Shown here: in pieces, positions 8,816-16,881 of the stretch
How the letters are laid out: each line of letters begins with the position of its first letter
Numbering within the stretch: the first letter of the stretch is position 1
Source of the DNA: Pontiellaceae bacterium B1224
Lineage (GTDB): Bacteria; Verrucomicrobiota; Kiritimatiellia; Kiritimatiellales; Pontiellaceae
DNA length: 64,000 bases
Assembly (NCBI GenBank): GCA_029432815.1
Contig: JAROBA010000026.1
Location: forward strand, 23,606-87,605
Direction of reading: 5' to 3'
The notes under the pieces: generated by a model
What the model was told of the DNA's origin: nothing
The model's database searches: none
What the model saw: only the letters and a program-made list of their open reading frames with translations
Translations under genes and position numbers: made by a program

Positions 8816-11800
8816 CTACTGTTTGGCGAGCTCTTTTTTATTTTCAGCCTCGATGATCTTGGTTCTCAGATGCGCCGCCTTGATCCCCCGATTCATCGAG
8901 TCGACATATGCACTGTATTCCTGCGCGGTGAAATTGCCGGATTTCAGTGAGTATTCGGCGACCCCCTGCTCATTAACGCTCCAATTGAGGAATGCATCGC
9001 CTGCGGCGTCTGCCGGAGGCCGTTGCAATTCCAACCGCATGCCATCGGCCAGCACGATGTCGCTGGTGATTTTCATATTCAGCGGAAACATGACCTGAAA
9101 CGGATTTTTCCGATTCTGCACACTGCGCACACCGAGATGATAATGGGCCCAGAGCGGCTGAATATCCAATTCCACTTTTTCAGTTAGATTGGTCGGCAGC
9201 GGATGCCCCTGCGTGTAACTGATGTTCAGCTCCAGATCTTCAGACGGATCAGTCACGTGCTTTGCCGTCATCGACTGGACTTGCACACCAGGAATGAGAT
9301 AGGCCACATTTTGCTGGAACCATTCCGGCCACTTTACCTTTTGCTGATCTTTTAATGCACTGCGCATCCAGGAGGCATAGTAGCCGCTGAGCACAACCTG
9401 TTCCGTAATTCCAACCGGCGCTCCCGGATTCACGGACACCACTCTTCGAACGGTGCAGCTGCTGGAGCCCGGTTGGTAGTCCGGCACCTTAATCAGGCGC
9501 GGCTCCTCCGAATCCAGCACGAGCACCTGCTGTTTATTCAACCCTTGCGGCACGGAAACAAAGGCATCTGCGTCCTGATCCGTCGGATCCACAAACATGC
9601 CGCCGCGGATTTCCGGGAGGTAGGCAATCATGTGGTTGAACTGGTCCGTAGTGAATATTTCGGTGTAGATATCGTCACCGGTATTGGCCAATACGAGCTC
9701 GCATTTTACGCCAACGGCTTCGAGCATGACCTTGAGCAGCACGGCAAAATCTTTGCAGTCGCCATATCGGTACGAAAGGGTGTCGGCCGCAGTGTCGGGA
9801 ATGTATGCATCGCGCCCGAACTCCAGCGGTTTATAGGTGAACGATGAGCGGATCCACTCCATGACAGCCGCATATTTTTCCTCCGCAGTCTCACAGCCGG
9901 CCACCAGCTCTTCCGCCTTTTCCTGCGGTTCTTTACCCATTTCCAACTGTTCCTGAATCTCTTCCAGATAAGCCATTCCGCAAGCCTGCCAGGAATTGGT
10001 TTCGCCGCCGAGCGCAACGCCGGGCACAAACCGCTCGACCGGAATCTGCTGAGGCTCCCACTTGTAGGCATAGGCCCCGGGCCCCATCCACAGCACGCCG
10101 TTTTCCACGCGCGTTTCTTCAACGCCGTTAAAAGCACGCACGGTTACAGCATCCACATCCCCGGCCAGATAAACTCCGGAGTGCAGCACCGGATAGCCCG
10201 CTGCCATGAAGTGGCGTTTGAAATAGAACTCGTCCGCATGGGAAGAATAGCGCCGGGTGACCTCCGCCTTGATGGTGTATCCGGGTTGAAGATTCGGCAC
10301 GGGAATCACGAGTTTTTTATCTTCCGAAACCAGGCCATCGGAATCGTCGTCCAGCACATAAAAATCTTTGATCGCACCGCGAGCAACAACCGTCCCGTTG
10401 GTATCCAGCACCTCCAGTTCGTTCACAAAAATTTCCTCCGATGTCGGGTCGAATGAATATTCCAATGAACTGAAGGAGGAGATTCCGGCATCATCCAGCA
10501 CTTTAATTTCAAATAACGTGGTGCGCTTCAGTTCGCCCCCTTGCTCATATTTCCAAAGCGTCAGATGAAGCGCATAATAGGCCCCGAACTCTTTTCCAAA
10601 GTCTGGAACAGGTTTCCCGCTCACCTTTTCCGCCAACGCCGCCGGCAGCTCCACGGGGTCGATCGAATCTTTCAGCAGACTGTTGTCACCCTCCCCTAAT
10701 TCAGCGGATAAAATCCCCAGCCATTCCTTCGTGGTTTCGTTCCTCGGATTAAGCTTCAACGCTGTTTCCAATGTGGTCTTGGATTCCCGATACCATTTGA
10801 GCTGATATTCGCAGTACGCCTTTTCCAGATAGGCATCGACGGTGGCATAGCCCTTTTCAATGAGCTGCTCGCTCACTTCCAGCGCTTCATTGTAGAGCCC
10901 CAGTTCCTGACAGGCATCAATCAGCCAATAGGCAATATCGGCTGAGAAGCCCTGACGCTCCAGGAAAGAGCGCGACAGCTCCGCCACGTGCTCATAATCC
11001 CCTTTTGAATAATACAGATCCAGTTGATGCAACTGCAGTCCCACCCCCGGGTTGGGCTCCATATAATCAGCAAACAGAACATCCAGCCCATCCCACATGC
11101 CGTTATCCGCTCGCAGCCGTGTCCAGTCCATAAAGTCATCATCATTACGGTAGCCCTTTTCAAACAGAGCCGAATAGGCCGCATCAGCCTCATTCACCTT
11201 TCCCGCGCCATAGAGCAGCGTCGCTTCCCAGCTTTTAACGATCTCCGTTTCCCGGATTTCCGCCGACACTTCATCCAGCAGCGCCAGTGCTTCTGCCTGC
11301 TGGCCCAACCGATGATGCGACGACAGAATATTGCTGAAATAGAGGGCATTGGTTGCATCGCAACTGAGGCCGGCCGCAAACCAATCAACCGCTTCCGGAA
11401 AACGGCCGGCATTATAAAAACCCAAACCAACCCGATTGATCATTTTCCCCTGCGCCGCACGCCGATCATCCGACAGGTTTTCCAAAGATTGGAAGTCAAA
11501 TTCCGGCGGGTTATACACAACCGAACCGAAAACCTTCCGCGCCGCCTCGTCCAAACCATCGGCCTGCCCCGCCGGGCGCCAGACGGCCACCAGATAGGCC
11601 AGATTGGTCGCAAACACGACCTGCTCAACACAGTCGTTTTCGCCGTTGGAATAGGAATAGACATAAGCAGGCATTCCCTGAATGGTCACCGACTCCAGCT
11701 GATCCTCTTTAAGCGGCTCCTCAAATCCGTAGAGCTCGAGATAGGCTTTTTGTACCATTTCCGGCGGCGCATCCTCCAGCGGCAGCGCCATGGGCACCAC

Positions 11801-12922
11801 GGTGAAACGGGTTCCATCCGGATACAGACCACCGACATCCGCCAGAAAGTCGGACGCATGTATCTCGTTCCAGGCCATCCAATCGCTGTCCCGCAAATCA
11901 ACGGCATAGCCGAACTCCTCCGATTGATGCTTTCCGAACGGGCCGCCGCCGGAGCCATAGGCCCGCTTCTCCGCATCGATTTGGCAGAAGCCTTCCAGGA
12001 TCTGATCTGCCTGTTCCCGCACCTGCTCCTTGTTTTTCCGACCGGACCAGAACATGAGCTGATAGCAATAGCCGTTCCGCACACCACACCAGAACAGATA
12101 GCTCATCTTCATTGAACCAACGCTGGCATCCACCTCATAGCGCCGTCCCTCAAACGTTCCAATGCTTGAATGGTCCACCTCTGAAAAAACGGCGGTGGGA
12201 TCGCGCAGTTTGATGTTTGCATGAGAGATGCTCACCAACTGATCTGCCGTCATTCCGACTTCAATGCCCGGGCATTCCGCAATAACCGCCATATATACTT
12301 CAGGATTATGGCGCACGAGCACCAGACAGCTGTCTTCATTGATGGTCGAAGGCTCAAGGCTCATCCAGTTTTTATTCGGCAGAGAGAGCTGAAAATTAAG
12401 CTCCTCCATCGAATATTCAGTTTCCCTGATTTCTTTTGCCAGATTCTGTGCAGCTGAAAGACGGGTACGGCCCAGCATCCCCCCAACCAGTCCGACCATA
12501 AAGAGAGAGAGGAATACGCAGTTCAGTCCAATGGCCCAACCGGCCTGCTTACGGCCCTGCTTATATTGCCGACGCGTTCCATCATCATTAAAGCTACGGC
12601 GATACATCGACAGCCCAACAATCGCCAACGTGACTCCAACCACGGTCAAGAGACAGATCAGCACTGCACCGCCGATTGTCACAACCGAATGAAGCAACCC
12701 CGCCGGCAGAACTGCCTTAAGGATCTGCAGGACCTGCATCAGCAGAAAGCCCACGACAGTAAGCGTCAGGCTGTGAACGCAAAGCGTACTGGAGGATTTA
12801 CGCCGTGCAATGGAGAAACATTTACTGATCCCGATAATCGACATCACGATCCAGAAAACATTACCGAATATTTGTCCATACTCCGTCGGAGTTTCCACCA
12901 CCGCTATTACATAACCCAACAT
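8816..12922 (-). CDS. Large membrane protein with TPR, DUF3857 and transglutaminase-like domains
   Basis: Protein of 1368 residues. Residues 1-165 contain about four membrane segments. A middle part is followed by TPR-like helices (about 495-750). Next comes a DUF3857-type beta domain (about 770-980), then a transglutaminase/protease-like fold with the core YRYGDCKDFAVLL near residue 1055, HMIAYLPE and FVDPTDQD, which supply the Cys-His-Asp triad. ATG at 12922 sits six bases after AGGGGG and is preferred to an upstream TTG. Family knowledge suggests a cysteine peptidase or amidase-like envelope role; no substrate can be named. It converges on lpdA. Palindrome copies lie at 10594 and 11480. 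Confidence 0.75.
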   Translation of the reverse strand: MLGYVIAVVETPTEYGQIFGNVFWIVMSIIGISKCFSIARRKSSSTLCVHSLTLTVVGFLLMQVLQILKAVLPAGLLHSVVTIGGAVLICLLTVVGVTLAIVGLSMYRRSFNDDGTRRQYKQGRKQAGWAIGLNCVFLSLFMVGLVGGMLGRTRLSAAQNLAKEIRETEYSMEELNFQLSLPNKNWMSLEPSTINEDSCLVLVRHNPEVYMAVIAECPGIEVGMTADQLVSISHANIKLRDPTAVFSEVDHSSIGTFEGRRYEVDASVGSMKMSYLFWCGVRNGYCYQLMFWSGRKNKEQVREQADQILEGFCQIDAEKRAYGSGGGPFGKHQSEEFGYAVDLRDSDWMAWNEIHASDFLADVGGLYPDGTRFTVVPMALPLEDAPPEMVQKAYLELYGFEEPLKEDQLESVTIQGMPAYVYSYSNGENDCVEQVVFATNLAYLVAVWRPAGQADGLDEAARKVFGSVVYNPPEFDFQSLENLSDDRRAAQGKMINRVGLGFYNAGRFPEAVDWFAAGLSCDATNALYFSNILSSHHRLGQQAEALALLDEVSAEIRETEIVKSWEATLLYGAGKVNEADAAYSALFEKGYRNDDDFMDWTRLRADNGMWDGLDVLFADYMEPNPGVGLQLHQLDLYYSKGDYEHVAELSRSFLERQGFSADIAYWLIDACQELGLYNEALEVSEQLIEKGYATVDAYLEKAYCEYQLKWYRESKTTLETALKLNPRNETTKEWLGILSAELGEGDNSLLKDSIDPVELPAALAEKVSGKPVPDFGKEFGAYYALHLTLWKYEQGGELKRTTLFEIKVLDDAGISSFSSLEYSFDPTSEEIFVNELEVLDTNGTVVARGAIKDFYVLDDDSDGLVSEDKKLVIPVPNLQPGYTIKAEVTRRYSSHADEFYFKRHFMAAGYPVLHSGVYLAGDVDAVTVRAFNGVEETRVENGVLWMGPGAYAYKWEPQQIPVERFVPGVALGGETNSWQACGMAYLEEIQEQLEMGKEPQEKAEELVAGCETAEEKYAAVMEWIRSSFTYKPLEFGRDAYIPDTAADTLSYRYGDCKDFAVLLKVMLEAVGVKCELVLANTGDDIYTEIFTTDQFNHMIAYLPEIRGGMFVDPTDQDADAFVSVPQGLNKQQVLVLDSEEPRLIKVPDYQPGSSSCTVRRVVSVNPGAPVGITEQVVLSGYYASWMRSALKDQQKVKWPEWFQQNVAYLIPGVQVQSMTAKHVTDPSEDLELNISYTQGHPLPTNLTEKVELDIQPLWAHYHLGVRSVQNRKNPFQVMFPLNMKITSDIVLADGMRLELQRPPADAAGDAFLNWSVNEQGVAEYSLKSGNFTAQEYSAYVDSMNRGIKAAHLRTKIIEAENKKELAKQ
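11480..11494. repeat. TTCCAAAGATTGGAA palindrome, coding
   Basis: Perfect copy, read as FQSLE in the minus-strand gene. Confidence 0.85.
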
Positions 12923-13159
12923 AACCAACCCCCTGAAACCAGATCACACGTATATCAAAAAAGTTTAATGACCTCCCGCCAATTGGCAACCCTCTACGAA
13001 CATAAATTATAAAAACCTGTTCCACAGCAAGTCCCGTCCAAAACAGATCGTTTAATTCGTCCGTTTTATAAAGCGTTTTAAGGTTTGCAGGAGTTGACCC
13101 TCCGAAACCAAACCGATAGCTTCCCTCGCGTTATTCAGGAAACAAGCGATTTTTATTAT

Positions 13160-14188
13160 ATGAAAAAAACACTCTCCATTTTAATTCCCCTACTGGTTGC
13201 AGTACATGCGGGCCTGGCGCAGGACACCATTCTACTCAACAACGGGGATAAGCTGACAGGCACCATCCTGAAGCAAACCCCCGAGCAGATCGATTTCAAA
13301 TCCCCCGCGTTCGGGACCGTCAGCCTGAACCCGCATGACATTAAGGAAATCAAGATCGCGGATCCCTCTCTGGAAAAACTGGGCGAAATCACGGTCCCGG
13401 CAGAAGCCATCGCAAAAAATGAAAAAACAACCGGCAATCTTCCTAAGACAAATGCGCCTCCGGCACCGCCTGCCAAAAAAGAACCGGTAAAGATGAAAAA
13501 ATGGACCGGCCAGGCCGGATTGGCCATTGCCATTCGCCAAAAAACCAGTTCCAACCAGATCGGAGTCATTCGTGAGGAAAAATATGAAACGTATCGCCTG
13601 TATGGGAATATCCAATGGAAAGGCAAACAGAACAACCTGAACTGGGATTGGGTCTACCGCTACAGCAGCGATGAATATCAAATCCGGGACGATTTCTTCA
13701 GCGTTGCTCAGGTTTACAAACATTCCTTCAATAACAATAATTTATATTCCTCGGCCAAAACCCTCTATCTGCGGGATTATAATCGGCGTATTGAAAATGA
13801 ATTTCTGCAGACCGGAGAACTCGGAATAACCTGGTTTGATAAAGACTCAAACATCCAGCTGGAAACCTCAGCCGGCGCGGGTTATCGCATGTATCAACGC
13901 CTGGATCCCGCACGAATCGCAAGCAGCACAATCAGTCAGCCTGAATTTATTTTTGATGCAAATTTCCGTTGGAACCTGATCAATACGTTGGCGCTGACTC
14001 AGAGTTACACGCATTTAGGCAACCTGACCAACTATCAATTCGTCTTCTCCACCGGCTTTGAAAATAAACTGGTGCAGGATCTGTTTGTGCGCATGGAATA
14101 TCGGCTCGACCGCGACACAGAAGTCTATTACGACGATAAGGGCTATTACGACAAAGCGCTGCTCACAAGTCTGCTGTATAAGTTTTAA
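13160..14188 (+). CDS. DUF481-family outer-membrane protein
   Basis: Secreted protein of 342 residues. A signal peptide (residues 1-20, ending LAQ) precedes a small beta domain (DTILLNNGDKLTGTIL ... VSLNPHDIKEI) and a proline/alanine linker. A long C-terminal region rich in aromatic strands from about 120 on ends in LLYKF, the pattern of the DUF481 (YdiY-like) salt-induced outer-membrane family. The terminal phenylalanine fits an outer-membrane barrel. The ATG at 13160 is chosen because it begins the signal peptide; its ribosome site is weak. It stands alone between a large divergent gene and thrS. Confidence 0.82.
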   Translation: MKKTLSILIPLLVAVHAGLAQDTILLNNGDKLTGTILKQTPEQIDFKSPAFGTVSLNPHDIKEIKIADPSLEKLGEITVPAEAIAKNEKTTGNLPKTNAPPAPPAKKEPVKMKKWTGQAGLAIAIRQKTSSNQIGVIREEKYETYRLYGNIQWKGKQNNLNWDWVYRYSSDEYQIRDDFFSVAQVYKHSFNNNNLYSSAKTLYLRDYNRRIENEFLQTGELGITWFDKDSNIQLETSAGAGYRMYQRLDPARIASSTISQPEFIFDANFRWNLINTLALTQSYTHLGNLTNYQFVFSTGFENKLVQDLFVRMEYRLDRDTEVYYDDKGYYDKALLTSLLYKF

Positions 14189-14481
14189 TTCGCGGCACCG
14201 TTTGGCGGTCAATGGAACAGAAAGAGCTACGCGGATTTCCAAAGTGACAACTTATATCAGGACCGGACAATTCACCTTTTTTCTTTTCCCTGACACCGTT
14301 CTTCGACTGAGTTACATTGGTACTGAAATTGATCTCCTGGTTAATTTAAAAAAAGTTCGTTCCGCACTGCTAATCCCCTGCAGAAAAAACCGTTGTTTTA
14401 AGGAAGAACTCGTTAGGAACCCGGTCCAGGGCCATCCGGAATCGAGGAAAAACATTAGGTTTATTTAGCATCGCCGCCAAT
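14189..14481. other. Non-coding stretch before thrS promoter
   Basis: About 290 bases with no credible gene, RNA or terminator seen. The open frame crossing it is an overlap of the DUF481 gene in another frame and lacks a protein-like composition. Confidence 0.5.
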
Positions 14482-14510
14482 TGACACCCATGGGGCAACT
14501 CCCTATATTC
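14482..14510 (+). promoter_or_regulatory. Sigma-70-type promoter of thrS-infC
   Basis: A consensus TTGACA (14482-14487), a 17-base spacer and TATATT (14505-14510), placed 45 bases before the thrS start. This is the best promoter in the window. The predicted leader is only about 40 bases, too short for a T-box or long attenuator. Confidence 0.8.
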
Positions 14511-14554
14511 ATGCTCTTTTACGGAAGATGCTTTCTACGAGGATGAAATACGAA

Positions 14555-16294
14555 ATGAATGATTTAGATCGTTTGCGCCACTCCACAGCGCACGTTATGG
14601 CAGCTGCGGTTTGCCGACTATTTGAAAATGTACAGCTCGACATCGGCCCTTCAACCGAAGATGGCTTCTATTATGACTTTGATCTGGAAGCCCGCCTGAC
14701 GCCGGAAGACTTCGAGCGCATTGAAGCGGAAATGCAGAAAATCGTCGATGAGGACCTCCCTTTCGACTGCAAAACAGTTTCCCGCGACGAAGCCAAAGAA
14801 TTGCTGAAAGACCAGAAATACAAGCTCGAACGCCTGGCTGATATTCCGGAAGGCGACGACATCACGTTTTACACCTGCGGCGAATTTATGGATCTCTGCC
14901 GCGGCCCTCACGTGGAAAGCACCGGCAAACTTCGTGCGTTCAAAATCATGAACATTGCGGGATCGTACTATCGCGGCCACGAAACCAACCCGATGCTGCA
15001 GCGCCTTTACGGCACAGCCTTCACCAATCCGAAACAGCTGCGTCTATATTTGAAACAGATCGAAGAAGCCCAGAAGCGCGATCACCGCAAGCTGGCAAAA
15101 GAGCTGGACCTGTTCTCCATTTCCGAGCAGGTCGGTCCCGGCCTGGTGAACTGGCATCCGAAAGGCGGTCGCATCCGTTCGCTGATCGAAGACTTCTGGA
15201 AGAAGGAACACTTCAAGAACGGATATGACATCGTCTACACCCCGCACATCGGCAAAGCCAACCTGTGGGAAACTTCCGGCCATCTGGATTTTTACCGTGA
15301 AGGTATGTTTGCCGCCATGGATGTGGACGGTCAGGAATATTTCGCCAAGCCGATGAACTGCCCGTTTCATGTGGAGATCTATAAATCAGATCTCCGCTCC
15401 TATCGCGAGCTCCCGCTCCGCTGGGCCGAGTTGGGAACCGTTTACCGCTACGAAAAAGCCGGCACCCTGCACGGCCTCTTCCGCGTGCGCGGCTTTACCC
15501 AGGACGATGCCCACATTTTCTGCACGGTTGAACAGATTGAAGACGAAGTGAAAGAAGTGATCCGCTTCTGTAACTTTATCTGGAAAACCTTCGGCTTCAC
15601 CGAGGTGAAAGCCTATCTCTCCACCCGCCCCGAAAAAGCGGTCGGCGAAGAAGCCCGCTGGGATACGGCCACCAAATCGCTCGAAGCCGCTATTAAAGCT
15701 GAAGGCCTGCCTTATGAAATCGACGAAGGCGGCGGTGCATTCTACGGGCCGAAGATCGACCTGAAGGTGAAGGATGCGATCGGCCGCGAGTGGCAGACCT
15801 CGACCATTCAGTTCGACTTTAACCTGCCGGAACGGTTCGACCTTAAATATATCGGCGACGACGGCGAAGCGCATCGGCCGTACATGGTGCATCGCGCCCT
15901 GTTCGGCAGTATTGAACGCTTCTTCGGCATCCTGACCGAACACTATGCCGGCGGCTTCCCCGTCTGGCTTGCACCGGAACAGGTGCGCATTCTTCCGCTG
16001 TCCGACGATCAGCTCGACTATGCGGATGAAGTACTTTCCAAACTTCGGAACGCGGAATTCCGCGTGACGATTGACACAAAACAGGGCAAACTGAATGGCA
16101 AAGTGAAGAATGCCCAGCTCGACAAAGTGCCGTATATGCTTATTATCGGCAAACAAGAGCAGGAAAACGGACAAGTCGCTGTGCGGCATCGCCTTTCCGG
16201 GATGAAAGGTGCGTGCAGTTTAGACGAGTTCATCGCCCAGCTTAAAGAAGAAGAGCTGGATAAACGAACAGTAGACATGGAGGTATCAGATTAG
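14555..16294 (+). CDS. thrS: Threonyl-tRNA synthetase lacking the TGS domain
   Basis: Charges tRNA-Thr. The protein opens directly at the editing domain: HSTAH at residues 9-13, with DLCRGPHV later supplying the other editing-site residues. The class II catalytic core follows with MNCPFH, the motif 2 region YRYEKAGTLHGLFRVRGFTQ and motif 3 GSIERFFGIL, then the anticodon-binding domain. With 579 residues it is about 60 shorter than the common form because the N-terminal TGS domain is missing, as known in some bacteria. ATG 14555 lies eleven bases after GAGGA; in-frame ATGs at 14528 and 14543 add only nine or four residues. It overlaps infC. Confidence 0.95.
   Translation: MNDLDRLRHSTAHVMAAAVCRLFENVQLDIGPSTEDGFYYDFDLEARLTPEDFERIEAEMQKIVDEDLPFDCKTVSRDEAKELLKDQKYKLERLADIPEGDDITFYTCGEFMDLCRGPHVESTGKLRAFKIMNIAGSYYRGHETNPMLQRLYGTAFTNPKQLRLYLKQIEEAQKRDHRKLAKELDLFSISEQVGPGLVNWHPKGGRIRSLIEDFWKKEHFKNGYDIVYTPHIGKANLWETSGHLDFYREGMFAAMDVDGQEYFAKPMNCPFHVEIYKSDLRSYRELPLRWAELGTVYRYEKAGTLHGLFRVRGFTQDDAHIFCTVEQIEDEVKEVIRFCNFIWKTFGFTEVKAYLSTRPEKAVGEEARWDTATKSLEAAIKAEGLPYEIDEGGGAFYGPKIDLKVKDAIGREWQTSTIQFDFNLPERFDLKYIGDDGEAHRPYMVHRALFGSIERFFGILTEHYAGGFPVWLAPEQVRILPLSDDQLDYADEVLSKLRNAEFRVTIDTKQGKLNGKVKNAQLDKVPYMLIIGKQEQENGQVAVRHRLSGMKGACSLDEFIAQLKEEELDKRTVDMEVSD
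16279..16292 (+). promoter_or_regulatory. infC ribosome-binding site and AUU start codon
   Basis: GGAGGT at 16279-16284 lies five bases before ATT at 16290-16292. That ATT is in frame with all upstream-conserved IF3 residues and overlaps the thrS stop (TAG, 16292-16294). The start codon matches the known AUU-based autoregulation of IF3. Confidence 0.85.
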
Positions 16295-16841
16295 TAAGCA
16301 AAACTTCAGAGGACGGCAGCAGCGCGAGCCGCAGGTTCGGATTAACCATCGTATCCGCGTTCCGGAAATCCGCGTCATTGATGCAAACGGCGATCAGCTC
16401 GGCATCATGAAAACAGGCGATGCGTTGCGTCGTGCCCAGGCATATGGAATTGATCTGGTGGAAATCTCCCCCACCGCCAAGCCGCCCCTATGCAAAATCA
16501 TGGATTACGGCAAACACAAATACGACCAGGAGAAGAAGAAGAAAGAGCAGAAGAAGCACCAGGTGCAGACCAAGCTCAAAGAGGTCAAATTCCGTGTCAA
16601 CGTGGGCGACCACGACTACGACACCAAAATGCGTAATCTTCGCAAATTTATTGAACATGGCGATCGTGTAAAACTGTCGCTCATGTTCCGCGGGCGTGAA
16701 AATGCGCACCGTGAATTGGGATTGGAAGTTCTCCAGCGCGTCATTAAAGACACCGAAGATATTACTTCCGTTGATCAGGCACCGCGGCTGCAGGGCCGCT
16801 TCATCAATGCGGTCCTCGTACCCAAGAAAAAAGTTAAATAA
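16290..16841 (+). CDS. infC: Translation initiation factor IF-3
   Basis: Binds the 30S subunit and rejects non-canonical initiation complexes. Reading from ATT at 16290 gives 183 residues: ISKQNFRGRQQ, then the N-domain INHRIRVPEIRVIDANG and GIDLVEISPTAKPPLCKIMD, a lysine-rich linker (YDQEKKKKEQKKHQ), and the C-domain KFRVNVGDHDYDTK, SLMFRGRE and the PKKK tail. The first ATG (16407) would delete the conserved N-terminus and is rejected. IF3 discriminates against AUU in vitro and in vivo in E. coli, giving negative feedback; the same logic is inferred here. rpmI and rplT, the usual followers, are absent. Confidence 0.95.
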   Translation: MSKQNFRGRQQREPQVRINHRIRVPEIRVIDANGDQLGIMKTGDALRRAQAYGIDLVEISPTAKPPLCKIMDYGKHKYDQEKKKKEQKKHQVQTKLKEVKFRVNVGDHDYDTKMRNLRKFIEHGDRVKLSLMFRGRENAHRELGLEVLQRVIKDTEDITSVDQAPRLQGRFINAVLVPKKKVK

Positions 16842-16881
16842 ACAACGCACAAAACAACCACCGACCGGGAGTTATTCTACA

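Noticed and set aside
14189..14481. T-box or other riboswitch upstream of thrS
   Set aside because: The consensus promoter at 14482-14510 leaves a leader of about 40 bases, and no T-box sequence was seen upstream.
16407..16841. infC starting at the first ATG (16407)
   Set aside because: It would remove the conserved IF3 N-terminus that reads in frame from ATT 16290 behind a strong ribosome site.
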